A stretch of DNA of 64,000 bases from Mycobacterium sp. OAS707 (lineage in GTDB: Bacteria > Actinomycetota > Actinomycetes > Mycobacteriales > Mycobacteriaceae), in assembly GCF_014873705.1 (NCBI RefSeq), contig NZ_JADBDS010000002.1:186001-250000 (forward strand). Reading direction: 5' to 3'. The notes under the pieces are model-generated. The model searched no databases. It was not told where the DNA came from and worked only from the letters and a program-made list of their open reading frames with translations. This document shows positions 50,676-59,390 of this stretch, one piece after another; the first letter of the stretch is position 1, and the number at the start of each line of letters is the position of its first letter. The position numbers and the translations under genes were made by a program.

Positions 50676-51494
50676 TCAGAACGCCGCCAGCACCTGCCCG
50701 GCATAGGTGTTGGTGATGAACTCGCGGGTGGACTCGCAGTTCAGCGCCTCCGCCAGCGCGCGGACAGCCGGGCTATGGCAATTGTCCGGCCGCGCCACCA
50801 GATATTCCGCGTACGCCGGGTTTCCCCGGTCGCAATACAGCGCGGTGCCGGTGTCGACACCCCATTCCATCGCCTGGTTGCCGAACAGGAACACCACATC
50901 GAAGTCCCGTCGCACGTCGCCGAGCAGCCAACTGGTCAGCTCCTTGAACACCAGTCGCCGTGGATTGGACCGCACGTCACCGACGTTCGCCAGGCCCCGG
51001 TCGGCAGGCCGGCATTCGATCAGCCCCAACTCGTCCAACATCACCAGCGACCGGTCCACGTTGACCGGATCCGACGGCAACGCAACCTCGGCGTACTCGG
51101 GAATCGCAGCCAGCTCGGGAATCGTCGTCGAATACAACCCGAACGGTTCGATGTGAACCGGCGCCACCGGCACCAGCCCGTTGCCGGTGCGACGGTTGAA
51201 ATCGTCGAGAAACGGCAGGTACTGAAAGAAGTTGGCGTGCAACCGGCCAGCGACCAGGAGATCGTTCGGCTCATCGAAACTCTCGAAGATCTCGATCTGC
51301 AGATCGATGTCTAACGCGGCGAGTGGCTCGCGAACGAAGTCCAGGATTTCGGCGTGAGGCACCGGCGTGGCACCAACCCGCAGCGGTCGCTTGCCCAAGC
51401 TGCCGACGGCACGCACCGAGCTGCTCACCGCCCGAACACTACCGACACACGCGCAGCCCGCAAGCCCGGCGAATGTGTCCAATTGTGACGACAT
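50676..51494 (-). CDS. NlpA/MetQ-type ABC substrate-binding protein
   Basis: A protein of about 272 residues resembling MetQ/NlpA methionine-binding proteins. The core begins with R-V-G-A-T-P-V-P-H-A-E-I-L-D-F-V, then F-E-S-F-D-E-P-N, the L-H-A-N-F-F-Q-Y-L-P-F-L segment, and V-E-P-F-G-L-Y-like strands. L-A-G-C near residue 14 could be a lipobox but the preceding segment is short and has no basic residue, so export is uncertain. Starts at 51530, 51494 or a later GTG are all possible. No MetN/MetI genes are nearby. It is divergent from the APC-permease operon carrying sulfur-type flavoenzymes. Confidence 0.75.
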   Translation of the reverse strand: MSSQLDTFAGLAGCACVGSVRAVSSSVRAVGSLGKRPLRVGATPVPHAEILDFVREPLAALDIDLQIEIFESFDEPNDLLVAGRLHANFFQYLPFLDDFNRRTGNGLVPVAPVHIEPFGLYSTTIPELAAIPEYAEVALPSDPVNVDRSLVMLDELGLIECRPADRGLANVGDVRSNPRRLVFKELTSWLLGDVRRDFDVVFLFGNQAMEWGVDTGTALYCDRGNPAYAEYLVARPDNCHSPAVRALAEALNCESTREFITNTYAGQVLAAF

Positions 51495-51579
51495 ATGACT
51501 CACGGTGACTCCAGATGTGGTGTCGCCCATGGTGTTGTCCCTATCGTCGGCTCAACTACCACCGACAGGACGGTCACCT

Positions 51580-53010
51580 ATGTCCGAAACCACCACCACC
51601 CCAGAGGCTTTGGCGGAGCGTTCACCAACGCCGGTGCGCCAGCTGAAGGGCAACCTCGGCGTTGCGGCGATCGTGTTCATGGTCGTCGCCGCCGCCGCAC
51701 CACTGGGCGTGATCGGCGGCGTGGTGCCGCTCGGTCTCGCTTCGGGAAACGGTGCAGGCTTCCCGGCGACCTTCATCGCCTCCACGGTGATCCTGCTGTT
51801 CTTCGCCGTCGGATTCACCGCGCTGACGCCGTATGTCGAAGATGCCGGCGCTTTCTTCTCCTACGTGCGTAAGGCATTGGGATTTCCCGCAGGCATCGGC
51901 ATCGCGTTCGTCGCCCTGGTGAGCTACGTGGCGATCGAGGCAGGGGTCTACGGCCTACTCGGCCCTGCGGGCGCCGCCGTCGTCGAGCTGTTCGGCGGGC
52001 CTGCACTGCCGTGGTGGCTGTTCGCCGCAATCGCATTCGCGGTGACCACGTTCCTCGGCTACCGCAACATCCAGCTCTCCAGCCGGGTACTTGCCGTGCT
52101 GCTGACCGCTGAAATCGCGATCGTGTTGGTACTCGACGCCGTCATCGTCGGGCAGGGCGGGGACCACGGCCTGTCGACCGGCATCGTCAAGCCCGGCGCG
52201 ATTTTCGGCGGCTCGGTCGGTATCGGTCTGCTCTTCGCGCTGATCAGCTTCGTCGGTTTCGAGGCAACCGCGATCTTCCGCGACGAGGCACGCACGCCTG
52301 AGCGCACCATTCCGCGGGCCACCTACGCCGCGCTGATCCTGATCGGCGTCTTTTATGCCGTGACGAGCTGGGCGCTCGTTTCCGGGTGGGGCGACGAGGC
52401 GGCGGTCAGCCGGGCCACCGATGCGGGCAGCACCTTCCTCTCCGACACCGCGCAGCGCTACATCGGCGTCGCAGGCAATGACATCATCACGGTGCTGTAC
52501 TTCACCAGCCTCTACGCCTGCATCCTGTCGTTCCACAACGTCGCGTCGCGCTATGTCTTCGCGCTGTCACAACAAGATGTGCTGCCTGCATCGCTGAGCT
52601 ACCCGCACACCAAACACGGTTCACCGCACCAGGCTTCGCTGTGGATCTCCGGTGTCGTCGCGGTCAGCGTCGTTCTTGCGGTGGTATTCAAACTCGACCC
52701 GGCAGCGCAGTTCTACACCTGGTTCGCCGGCGCGACGACGGTCGGATTCGTGGTGCTGCTGATCGCGACCAGCGTCGCCGTGCTGGTGTTCTTCGGCCGC
52801 GACAGGCGGGGGCATTCGCAGTGGCGCGTGCGCATCGCGCCGGTGCTGGGACTCGTCGGACTGGTCGGGTCGCTGGGCCTGATCCTGGCCAATCTCAAGG
52901 ACTTGGTCGGCGGCTCGAGCATTCTCGCGTGGGTGATCATCGGCCTGCTGGTCGGATCGTTTGCCGCCGGGGCAGCTGTGGGTGCCAGGGCCACCCGGGT
53001 GACGGCATGA
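51580..53010 (+). CDS. APC-family amino acid/amine permease
   Basis: A 476-residue transporter with about 12 helices. The APC marks are A-A-A-A-P-L-G-V-I-G-G near helix 1 and F-V-G-F-E-A-T-A-I-F-R-D-E-A-R-x-P-E-R-T-I-P-R near helix 6. Substrates of close relatives include amino acids, ethanolamine and polyamines. It heads an operon with a GS-like ligase whose ATG overlaps this stop (ATGA), suggesting that the imported compound is glutamylated on its amine. ATG 51580 follows a CAGGACGG ribosome site; the upstream 25 codons look non-coding. Confidence 0.87.
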   Translation: MSETTTTPEALAERSPTPVRQLKGNLGVAAIVFMVVAAAAPLGVIGGVVPLGLASGNGAGFPATFIASTVILLFFAVGFTALTPYVEDAGAFFSYVRKALGFPAGIGIAFVALVSYVAIEAGVYGLLGPAGAAVVELFGGPALPWWLFAAIAFAVTTFLGYRNIQLSSRVLAVLLTAEIAIVLVLDAVIVGQGGDHGLSTGIVKPGAIFGGSVGIGLLFALISFVGFEATAIFRDEARTPERTIPRATYAALILIGVFYAVTSWALVSGWGDEAAVSRATDAGSTFLSDTAQRYIGVAGNDIITVLYFTSLYACILSFHNVASRYVFALSQQDVLPASLSYPHTKHGSPHQASLWISGVVAVSVVLAVVFKLDPAAQFYTWFAGATTVGFVVLLIATSVAVLVFFGRDRRGHSQWRVRIAPVLGLVGLVGSLGLILANLKDLVGGSSILAWVIIGLLVGSFAAGAAVGARATRVTA

Positions 53011-54314
53011 CGCAAACCGACCTGCTGCAAGTCCTCGCCGACGGCTCGCTGACCGAGATCGAGGTGGCGTGGAGCGATCCGTTCGGCCACGCGCAGGGCA
53101 AGCGGATACCCGCGGGGCAGTTCCTCGACCGCGCGAAGGGGCATGGTTTCGCGTTCTGCGAAGCCTCGCTGGGGTGGAACGCCGACGGCACCGTCATCGA
53201 CGGGTTGGGGCTGACCAACTGGGACGGCGGCTATCCCGACGTGTTCGCGGTGCCCGACTTCGCCACGTTTCGGCCCCTGCCGTGGCGGTCGGGTGTCGGC
53301 CACGTCATCGCGGATATCGTTGCGCACGACCGCAATCCGTCGCTGCTCGATCCGCGGGCCGTGCTCAAGCGGGTGCTGGCCCGGCTGGCCGGGCTCGGCT
53401 ACACCGCCAAGGTGGGCGTCGAGCTGGAGTTCTATCTGCTGAACGCCGACGGCAGTCCGTTCCAGAATGACATCCACGCGTACTCGCTGGAAAACGCCAA
53501 CGCGCTCGATCCGCTGCTCACCGATCTCAACGAAACCCTCGGCGCCTTCACGCGATTGGAGGGGATCCAAACCGAGTACGGCCCGGGCCAAGTGGAGACC
53601 AACCTGGTCTACACCGATGCGCTCGAAGCCGCTGACGATGCCGCGCGGTTGAAGTACGCCGCGAAAGAGGTGGCTCGCAGACACGGCAAGATCGCCAGCT
53701 TCATGGCCAAGCCGTTCTCCGAGCACTCCGGCAGCTCCCAGCATCTGCATCTCTCGTTGTGGCGCGACGGCGCAGCTGCTTTCGCTTCCGAGGATGGCAA
53801 CGAGAACGCGGTGGCGTTGCATGCGATCGCGGGGCTGCTCGAGCACCTGCCGTCGATCACGGTGTTCGGCGCGCATTCGGTCAACGCGTATCGGCGGTTT
53901 GTGCCCGACTCGTTCGCGCCGGCCACTGTGACATGGAGTCGCGACAACCGCAGCGCCGCAGTGCGATCGCTGGTCGAGGCTGATCCGTCCGCGACTCGTA
54001 TCGAACTGCGCAGCGGCGCATCGGATGCCAACCCGTATTGGTTGGTGGCCTCGGCGCTGGCGGCCGTCATCGCCGGGCTCGAAGCGCGGCGTCAACCGCC
54101 GCGCTCCGAAGGCGGCAACCTCTATTTCACCGGCACAGCGCTGCCCGAATCGCTCGGTGTTGCACTGGCGCTGGCCACCCAGGACGACACCATCCTCGAC
54201 ATTCTCGGCGCCGAGTCCGTTCGTGACTTCGCGGCCATCGCCCGCAGTGAATGGCAGCAGTATTCCAACCACGTCAGCGACTGGGAACGCCGGCGCTACC
54301 TGACGAGTTCATGA
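53007..54314 (+). CDS. Glutamine synthetase-like gamma-glutamyl ligase
   Basis: A 435-residue type I GS homologue. ATP/metal ligands are seen in G-V-E-L-E-F-Y and G-S-S-Q-H-L-H-L, and Y-G-P-G-Q-V-E-T-N. Unlike GlnA3, this copy keeps N-R-S-A-A-V-R and the R-I-E-L-R-S-G-A-S-D-A-N-P-Y segment with both Arg. The short N-terminal domain and operon context (permease upstream, two flavoenzymes downstream) resemble GlnA4- or IpuC-type enzymes that attach glutamate to amines such as ethanolamine or alkylamines rather than to ammonia. It overlaps both neighbours by 4 nt. Confidence 0.85.
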   Translation: MTQTDLLQVLADGSLTEIEVAWSDPFGHAQGKRIPAGQFLDRAKGHGFAFCEASLGWNADGTVIDGLGLTNWDGGYPDVFAVPDFATFRPLPWRSGVGHVIADIVAHDRNPSLLDPRAVLKRVLARLAGLGYTAKVGVELEFYLLNADGSPFQNDIHAYSLENANALDPLLTDLNETLGAFTRLEGIQTEYGPGQVETNLVYTDALEAADDAARLKYAAKEVARRHGKIASFMAKPFSEHSGSSQHLHLSLWRDGAAAFASEDGNENAVALHAIAGLLEHLPSITVFGAHSVNAYRRFVPDSFAPATVTWSRDNRSAAVRSLVEADPSATRIELRSGASDANPYWLVASALAAVIAGLEARRQPPRSEGGNLYFTGTALPESLGVALALATQDDTILDILGAESVRDFAAIARSEWQQYSNHVSDWERRRYLTSS

Positions 54315-55327
54315 CGTCACCACGGTTCGGTGTGTGGGCGCCGGTCTACGGGAACCACGGCGCTCGCAACCACCCGGCCGACGCACCGGATGCCGGCTAC
54401 CGGCGCAACCGTGACCTTCTGGTCCGTGCCGAACGCGCAGGTTTCGACTCAACCCTGTTGGCGCAGCATGTCATTCACCCCAGCAATGTCGAGGACGACG
54501 TGCTGGAGACGTGGTCGACGCTGGCTGCGCTGGCCGAAGCAACCAGCCGCATCGAGCTTATCGGCGCGATCAAGCCGCTGTTATTCAACCCGTTGGTGTT
54601 CGCCAAGTTGACGGCCAATATCGCCGACATCTCGGGTGGCCGGCTCGCGATCAATGTCGTCAGCGGCTGGTTTCTGCCCGAACTCGAAGCACTCGGCCTC
54701 GATGCGACCGACCACGACGACCGCTACGTCTACACGCGGGAGTGGCTCGAGAAGGTGCTGGACCTGTGGACTGGCAAGCAGGTCGACGTCTCCGGCCGCG
54801 GCGGCCAGCCAGCACTGATCCGACCCACACCGGATCCAGCACCGCCCGTGTACTTCGGCGGCGAGTCCGAACCGGCCCGCGTGCTGGCGGCCCGACATGC
54901 CGATGTGTTCTTCATCAACGGCCGACCGCTGCCGGAGACGATGGACCTCATCGGCGATTTACGGGCGCGGCCTCGCGACCGCGCGCCGTTGCGGTTCGGC
55001 TTGTCCGCCTTCGTGATCGCACGTGACACCGAGGCGGAAGCGCTCGCCGAGCTGGAATATCTGCAGGCACTTGTCGACGCCGAGCGGCGGCCCGAGATCT
55101 CGTCGGGGACCGACCCCAACACCCAGATGTACAAGGTGCTGGCCGGCGCCAGTCGCGTCGGCTCCAACGGCGGGACACTCGCGGGTCTGGTCGGCAGTTA
55201 CCGCCAGGTCATCGAACGCATCGAGGCGTTCAACGGCGCAGGCATCGAGCTGTTCATGTTGCAGTTCCAGCCGCTGGAGGCGGAGCTGGAACGGTTCGCG
55301 GACAACATAATCCGGCATTTTCGCTAA
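54311..55327 (+). CDS. SfnG/SsuD-like flavin-dependent monooxygenase (LLM class)
   Basis: A 338-residue luciferase-like enzyme. G-R-L-A-I-N-V-V-S-G-W-F is typical of the alkanesulfonate/dimethylsulfone monooxygenase branch, as are D-H-D-D-R-Y, P-V-Y-F-G-G-E-S and S-A-F-V-I-A-R-D-T. Such enzymes use FMNH2 and oxygen to break C-S bonds in sulfonates or sulfones. The final substrate could equally be a C-N or C-C bond in another compound. It is coupled to the GS-like gene (ATGA) and followed 11 nt later by an SfnB/DszC-like flavoprotein. Confidence 0.8.
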   Translation: MTSPRFGVWAPVYGNHGARNHPADAPDAGYRRNRDLLVRAERAGFDSTLLAQHVIHPSNVEDDVLETWSTLAALAEATSRIELIGAIKPLLFNPLVFAKLTANIADISGGRLAINVVSGWFLPELEALGLDATDHDDRYVYTREWLEKVLDLWTGKQVDVSGRGGQPALIRPTPDPAPPVYFGGESEPARVLAARHADVFFINGRPLPETMDLIGDLRARPRDRAPLRFGLSAFVIARDTEAEALAELEYLQALVDAERRPEISSGTDPNTQMYKVLAGASRVGSNGGTLAGLVGSYRQVIERIEAFNGAGIELFMLQFQPLEAELERFADNIIRHFR

Positions 55328-55338
55328 AGGAGACGACA

Positions 55339-56568
55339 TTGACGCTTGAAGCGATCGGGGCCCGCCCCGCATTTTCTGCTCAGCCGCTCGGCGGCTCGAT
55401 CGCTGAGCGGTTGGCGCGGTTGCCTGACATCGTCGACGAGTTGCGCCGCGCGGACGCCGACGCCGAGCGCGAACGCGTGCTGCAGTACGGCGCCGTCGAA
55501 CGACTGCGCCACGCCGGGCTGCTGAGCCTGCGGGTTCCGGCCCGCTACGGTGGGCCCGGCGGGGCCGCGCGCGATGTGTTCACTGCTGTCATCCAGATTG
55601 CTCGCGGCAGTTCCAATGTGGCGCAATCACTTCGGGCTCACTACGGATTCTCCGAACGGTTGCTGAGCAACAGGGCTACCGAGGCCGAACGTGAGCGCTG
55701 GTTCCCGAAGGTCAACTCCGGGTTGGTGTTCGGCAACGCGGTCACCGACGCCAACGGCAAGGCCCCCGGTAGTTCCGACACCACGCTGCTCGCCGACTCG
55801 GGCGGGGTGCTGCGGCTCAACGGCTACAAGTTCTACTCCACCGGCACCCTGTTCGCCGACGTGATCGCGGTCTCGGCCGTGGATGCCGATGGCAGGGATC
55901 TTCAAGCGATCGTGCCTGCCGACCGACTCGGCGTCGAACTCTACGACGACTGGGACGGTTTCGGCCAGCGGCTGACCGCCAGCGGGGGCACCCGGTTCAC
56001 CGATGTTGCCGTCGAGCCTTTCGAGGTGACCACGGTGTCCGACGGCAAACATCTGGGCCACTCGACGGCTTTCCTTCAGCTCTACCTGGCCGCGGTGGCA
56101 GCAGGCATTGCGCACGGTGTGTACGACGATGCGGTCGCATACGTGCGGGACCGGGCCCGGCCCGCCTCGCATTCGCTGGCCGACTCCGCGTCGGGCGATC
56201 CGTTCATCCTCGCCGCGGTCGGCGATATCGCCGCCAACGCCGCCGCCGCAGAAGCCTTGGTGCTCACCGCCGCCGCGGCGATCGACGCAGTGGTCGACAC
56301 CGGACGCCAGGCCGACCCCGAAACCCTGGCCGAACTGTCGATCACTATCGCCAAGGCGCAGCTGGTCGCCGAAAGACTCACGCTCGCGGCGGCCGAGCGG
56401 CTGTTCGAAACCGGGGGAGCGTCAGCAACCGCGCGCAAACTGAACCTGGACCGACACTGGCGCAACGCCAGGACAGTGGCGAGCCATAATCCGTTGGCCT
56501 ACAAGGCTTATTCGGCGGGCAACTACGCGGTCAACGGGGTATGGCCGCCAGCCAACGGCTACTTCTGA
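55339..56568 (+). CDS. SfnB/DszC-like acyl-CoA-dehydrogenase-fold flavoprotein
   Basis: A 409-residue flavoprotein with the acyl-CoA dehydrogenase fold. L-R-V-P-A-R-Y-G-G-P-G-G opens the flavin domain, N-G-Y-K-F-Y-S-T-G-T-L-F-A-D is the signature of the monooxygenase side branch (DszC, SfnB and relatives), and the usual dehydrogenase catalytic Glu is not seen. The family is linked to sulfur scavenging from sulfones and thiophenes. The TTG start at 55339 is supported by a strong AAAGGAGA at 55326-55333. Last gene of the operon. Confidence 0.82.
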   Translation: MTLEAIGARPAFSAQPLGGSIAERLARLPDIVDELRRADADAERERVLQYGAVERLRHAGLLSLRVPARYGGPGGAARDVFTAVIQIARGSSNVAQSLRAHYGFSERLLSNRATEAERERWFPKVNSGLVFGNAVTDANGKAPGSSDTTLLADSGGVLRLNGYKFYSTGTLFADVIAVSAVDADGRDLQAIVPADRLGVELYDDWDGFGQRLTASGGTRFTDVAVEPFEVTTVSDGKHLGHSTAFLQLYLAAVAAGIAHGVYDDAVAYVRDRARPASHSLADSASGDPFILAAVGDIAANAAAAEALVLTAAAAIDAVVDTGRQADPETLAELSITIAKAQLVAERLTLAAAERLFETGGASATARKLNLDRHWRNARTVASHNPLAYKAYSAGNYAVNGVWPPANGYF

Positions 56569-56650
56569 ACCACTCGACGCCCAGGCGAATGTGAACTAAA
56601 CCCACCGGGTACTCGTGTCTCTCCCGAAGGTCCGATCGAGAGGGGTCACG

Positions 56651-57064
56651 ATGAAAAGATTCGGTTTGTTCTGCGCAGGCATGTGTCTGGTTGCAGCACT
56701 GGCCACGGCATGCGGCGGGTCGAGCGGTGGTTCCCAGGATTCGCAGACCGGTACGGCAACCGCCACCTCGAGTCCGTCGGGGGAGGCAACCAAGTCCAGC
56801 GCGCCCGCGGCGTCAACCGCAGCGACGATCACCATTGCGGACATGAACTTCGGCGCTCCGATCACCGTCACCGGCGGGGCGCAGGTCAACGTCAAGAACA
56901 ACGACACCGTCGAGCATTCGGTGACCTCAGACGCCGCGGGCAAGTTCGACATGGATGTCGACGGCAAGGAGCAGGGCTCGTTCACGGCGCCGACCGAACC
57001 GGGCGAATACGCTTTCCACTGCAATTATCACCCGTCGATGCACGGCACCCTGATCGTCAAGTAG
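56651..57064 (+). CDS. Cupredoxin-domain lipoprotein
   Basis: A 137-residue envelope protein. The signal peptide ends in A-L-A-T-A-C-G (lipidated Cys21), followed by a Ser/Thr/Gly linker to about residue 58 and a plastocyanin-like domain. The type 1 copper ligands are the first His in V-E-H-S-V-T, Cys in F-H-C-N-Y-H, the following His and Met in S-M-H-G. Blue copper proteins shuttle single electrons; a role in respiratory or copper homeostasis is possible. ATG 56651 is preferred to an upstream start lacking a signal. It overlaps the convergent zinc-finger gene by 8 nt. Confidence 0.87.
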   Translation: MKRFGLFCAGMCLVAALATACGGSSGGSQDSQTGTATATSSPSGEATKSSAPAASTAATITIADMNFGAPITVTGGAQVNVKNNDTVEHSVTSDAAGKFDMDVDGKEQGSFTAPTEPGEYAFHCNYHPSMHGTLIVK

Positions 57065-57419
57065 CCCTTGGGGAGAACCGCTCCCACGCCGACTGGCGGG
57101 TCATGCCCAGCGCTGTGCCGATACGCGCCCACGAAACGCCGCGCTCGCGCAGTTCCCCAACACGATCGCGAAGGCCCGCCTCGATGTTGGCGGCTGACGC
57201 AGCGATGAACGGAATACGTTGCAGCAGTTCGTCATCCGATAGCGTGGCCCACTCGGGCAGCGATGGCGGCTCTGTGTGCGTCGCCTCGGCCATGACGTCG
57301 ACGCAGAGATTGACGCACTCATCGCAGATATAGACACCGGGCCCCGCGACGAGCTTGCCGACCTCTGTGTGCTGCTTGCCGCAGAAGGAACAGCGCAATT
57401 CGGACATCGTCGCCACCAT
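57057..57419 (-). CDS. ClpX-type C4 zinc-finger protein with helix-turn-helix-like tail
   Basis: A 120-residue protein. The N-terminal 45 residues are a ClpX-like zinc-binding domain (C-S-F-C-G-K-x-H...C-D-E-C, four Cys), but the AAA+ motor of ClpX is absent. The C-terminal part contains [23 protein letters not shown], which reads as a helix-turn-helix. It could be a regulator or adaptor that uses the zinc domain for protein contact, as in ClpX. An inverted repeat sits 3 nt upstream of its ATG. Confidence 0.78.
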   Translation of the reverse strand: MVATMSELRCSFCGKQHTEVGKLVAGPGVYICDECVNLCVDVMAEATHTEPPSLPEWATLSDDELLQRIPFIAASAANIEAGLRDRVGELRERGVSWARIGTALGMTRQSAWERFSPRAT

Positions 57420-57422
57420 GCG

Positions 57423-57441
57423 TGTCAGGCTACCCCTGACA
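57423..57441. promoter_or_regulatory. Inverted repeat upstream of the zinc-finger gene
   Basis: TGTCAGG (57423-57429) and CCTGACA (57435-57441) are exact complements 5 bases apart. The repeat starts 4 bases beyond the ATG of the zinc-finger gene (57419), a good position for autoregulation or a leader hairpin. Confidence 0.4.
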
Positions 57442-57547
57442 TGCCCGGTGATACGGGATTTCGGTTTAGGCGTGGGCCCGGTAGGGCATCCGGCGAATTA
57501 GCGGGTTCGTCAATCACGAAGCGGCCCGACCGACAGAAGGAGCCGAC

Positions 57548-57997
57548 GTGGATAGCAACTCTGTTATCTGGATCGTTGTCGCCGTGGTGGCGGCGATCAT
57601 AGTAATTGCACTGGTGGTTTTCCTGGCCCGCAGCGCCCGCAACAAGCGCAGGCATGCGCAGGCAGAACAGTTGCGTGAGGAGATCGGCCAGAAGAGCGAG
57701 CATGTCCAAAAGCGCGAAGCCGTCGCCGCCGAGACCGAGGCGAGGGCGCGCGCGGCGCAGGCCGAGGCCGAAGTCAAAGCCGCCGAAGCAGCGCGCCTGC
57801 AGGACACCGCGCGCACCCATCGCGATGCCGCGAGCGCCTCACGCGAAGAGCTGGAGGCACACCGGGAGCGGGCCGACGCCCTCGACCCCAAGCGCAGCGA
57901 CGATCAGGGCCCCAAGGGTGAATTCGACGGCCCAGAAGGTGCCGAGACGCAGCAGGTTCGGACGCAGACGCCGACCACCAAGCGGCATCGGTTGTGA
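57548..57997 (+). CDS. Membrane-anchored coiled-coil protein
   Basis: A 149-residue protein with one N-terminal TM helix (about 7-28, rich in Val, Ile and Ala), a basic stretch R-S-A-R-N-K-R-R, then about 75 residues of Ala/Glu/Arg/Gln-rich coiled coil and a disordered C-terminus. No family function is known. GTG 57548 follows the ribosome site AGAAGGAG. Its stop overlaps the HAD gene start (GTGA), suggesting they act together. Confidence 0.72.
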   Translation: MDSNSVIWIVVAVVAAIIVIALVVFLARSARNKRRHAQAEQLREEIGQKSEHVQKREAVAAETEARARAAQAEAEVKAAEAARLQDTARTHRDAASASREELEAHRERADALDPKRSDDQGPKGEFDGPEGAETQQVRTQTPTTKRHRL

Positions 57998-58674
57998 CCT
58001 CGGGAGGCAACCGGCCAGCCGTGCTGTTCGACATCGACGGCACCCTGGTGGATTCCAATTATCTGCACGTGCAGGCGTGGTATCGCGCCTTTGATGAGGC
58101 CGGAGTCGACGTGCAGGCCTGGCGGATTCACCGGTCGATCGGGATGGACGGCTCGACGCTGGTGAAGACGCTGGCCGACGAAGCCGACGAGGACACCCGC
58201 TCGCGCCTGAAGGACCTGCATTCGCGGTACTACAAGGAGATGGTGCCGCTGTTGCAGCCACTGCCAGGGGCACGTGAGCTGCTGCGGGCGGTCGACGGGC
58301 TCGGCCTGCAGGTCGTGTTGGCGACGTCGGCACCCGAGGACGAGCTCAAGATCCTGCGTGAGGTGCTGGCCAGTGACGGTTTGGTGTCGGCGGTGACGTC
58401 GTCAAACGACGTCGACACGGCCAAGCCCAAGCCCGACATTGTGGACGTCGCGATGGAACGCGCCGGCGTGGACGCAGACCACGCCGTGTTCGTCGGCGAC
58501 ACCGTATGGGACGTCGAAGCATGCAATCGCGCCAAAGTGCCCACCATCGCCGTCCTCAGCGGCGGCGTGTCACGCGGCGAGCTCGAAACGGCCGGTGCCC
58601 AAGCGGTTTTCGAGGACGCTCAGGAGCTGTGCGAGCACATCGGCGACACGCTGATCGCCAAACTGGCGAAGTAG
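57994..58674 (+). CDS. HAD-superfamily phosphatase
   Basis: A 226-residue hydrolase. Motif I is F-D-I-D-G-T-L-V-D (nucleophile Asp and general acid Asp), motif II A-T-S-A in L-A-T-S-A-P, the motif III Lys in T-A-K-P-K-P, and motif IV G-D-T-V-W-D. A C1 cap of about 65 residues (L-H-V-Q-A-W-Y-R-A-F) marks it as a beta-phosphoglucomutase/phosphoglycolate phosphatase-like member. The phosphate ester hydrolysed is unknown. It starts at GTG 57994, coupled to the coiled-coil gene. Confidence 0.87.
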   Translation: MTSGGNRPAVLFDIDGTLVDSNYLHVQAWYRAFDEAGVDVQAWRIHRSIGMDGSTLVKTLADEADEDTRSRLKDLHSRYYKEMVPLLQPLPGARELLRAVDGLGLQVVLATSAPEDELKILREVLASDGLVSAVTSSNDVDTAKPKPDIVDVAMERAGVDADHAVFVGDTVWDVEACNRAKVPTIAVLSGGVSRGELETAGAQAVFEDAQELCEHIGDTLIAKLAK

Positions 58675-58700
58675 TTCACCGCAGGGGGGTGGGGTTCTGG

Positions 58701-59345
58701 TTATCCGCCGAGCAGGCGTCGACACAGGTCTTCTGCCAACCATTCCTCGAATCTTTCAGCGGCCCAGCCGCGCATCCGAACCAGCCGGTCGAACAACGCC
58801 GGGTCCATCGCCAACCACACCAGGTCGACTGCCTCCTCGTAGGTGAGGTCGCCGGTCAACGCGTCGAGATCCCGCAACCGCTCGGCAACCCTGCGGGCAT
58901 CGCGGAGGCGGCGGCGGTGCGACTGTTCGAGCACGGCACGCGCGCCGTGGTCGGTACCTGCGGCCGCCTCCAACGCGCCGTACAGCGGCGCGACACGGAT
59001 GCTGATCGCGGTGAACGAGTGCGCCAATCCGGTCAACAGGATGCCGGGATCGCGCTGCTGCAGAAGTTGTCGCATCGTCGTTCGATCGGCGAGCGGCACG
59101 GGCTCGTCGTCGCCGGCCACCGCCCAGTCCACCGCGGTGGTGAGCAGATCGAGTTTGCTTCCGACGGCGGTGAACACGGTCTTACGGCTGACGCCTGCGG
59201 CCTCGGCGACCGCATCGACCGTGGTGGTCCCGTATCCCTGCTCGACGAACAGCCGAGCCGCGCTGGCTACGATCCGCCGTCGCGTCTCGACCGCCTGGGC
59301 TGCCCGCAGGTGCGAGCGGTACCCCCGCTTGACAGGCGCCGTCAT
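58701..59345 (-). CDS. TetR-family transcriptional regulator
   Basis: A 214-residue regulator with the N-terminal helix-turn-helix A-V-A-E-A-A-G-V-S-R-K-T-V-F-T-A-V-G (about 47-64) and a helical sensor domain. A 21-bp palindrome lies 11 bp upstream, between it and the divergent FAD monooxygenase gene, so that gene is its most likely target along with itself. Confidence 0.87.
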   Translation of the reverse strand: MTAPVKRGYRSHLRAAQAVETRRRIVASAARLFVEQGYGTTTVDAVAEAAGVSRKTVFTAVGSKLDLLTTAVDWAVAGDDEPVPLADRTTMRQLLQQRDPGILLTGLAHSFTAISIRVAPLYGALEAAAGTDHGARAVLEQSHRRRLRDARRVAERLRDLDALTGDLTYEEAVDLVWLAMDPALFDRLVRMRGWAAERFEEWLAEDLCRRLLGG

Positions 59346-59356
59346 CTAGGTGACCC

Positions 59357-59377
59357 TGAGTGTATTCATTACACTCA
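59357..59377. promoter_or_regulatory. Palindromic operator between tetR and FAD monooxygenase
   Basis: TGAGTGTA-TTCAT-TACACTCA has perfect 8-bp arms around five bases and lies in the 45-bp gap between divergent genes. It is the expected binding site of the adjacent TetR protein. Confidence 0.7.
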
Positions 59378-59390
59378 ATGATACCTCAAT

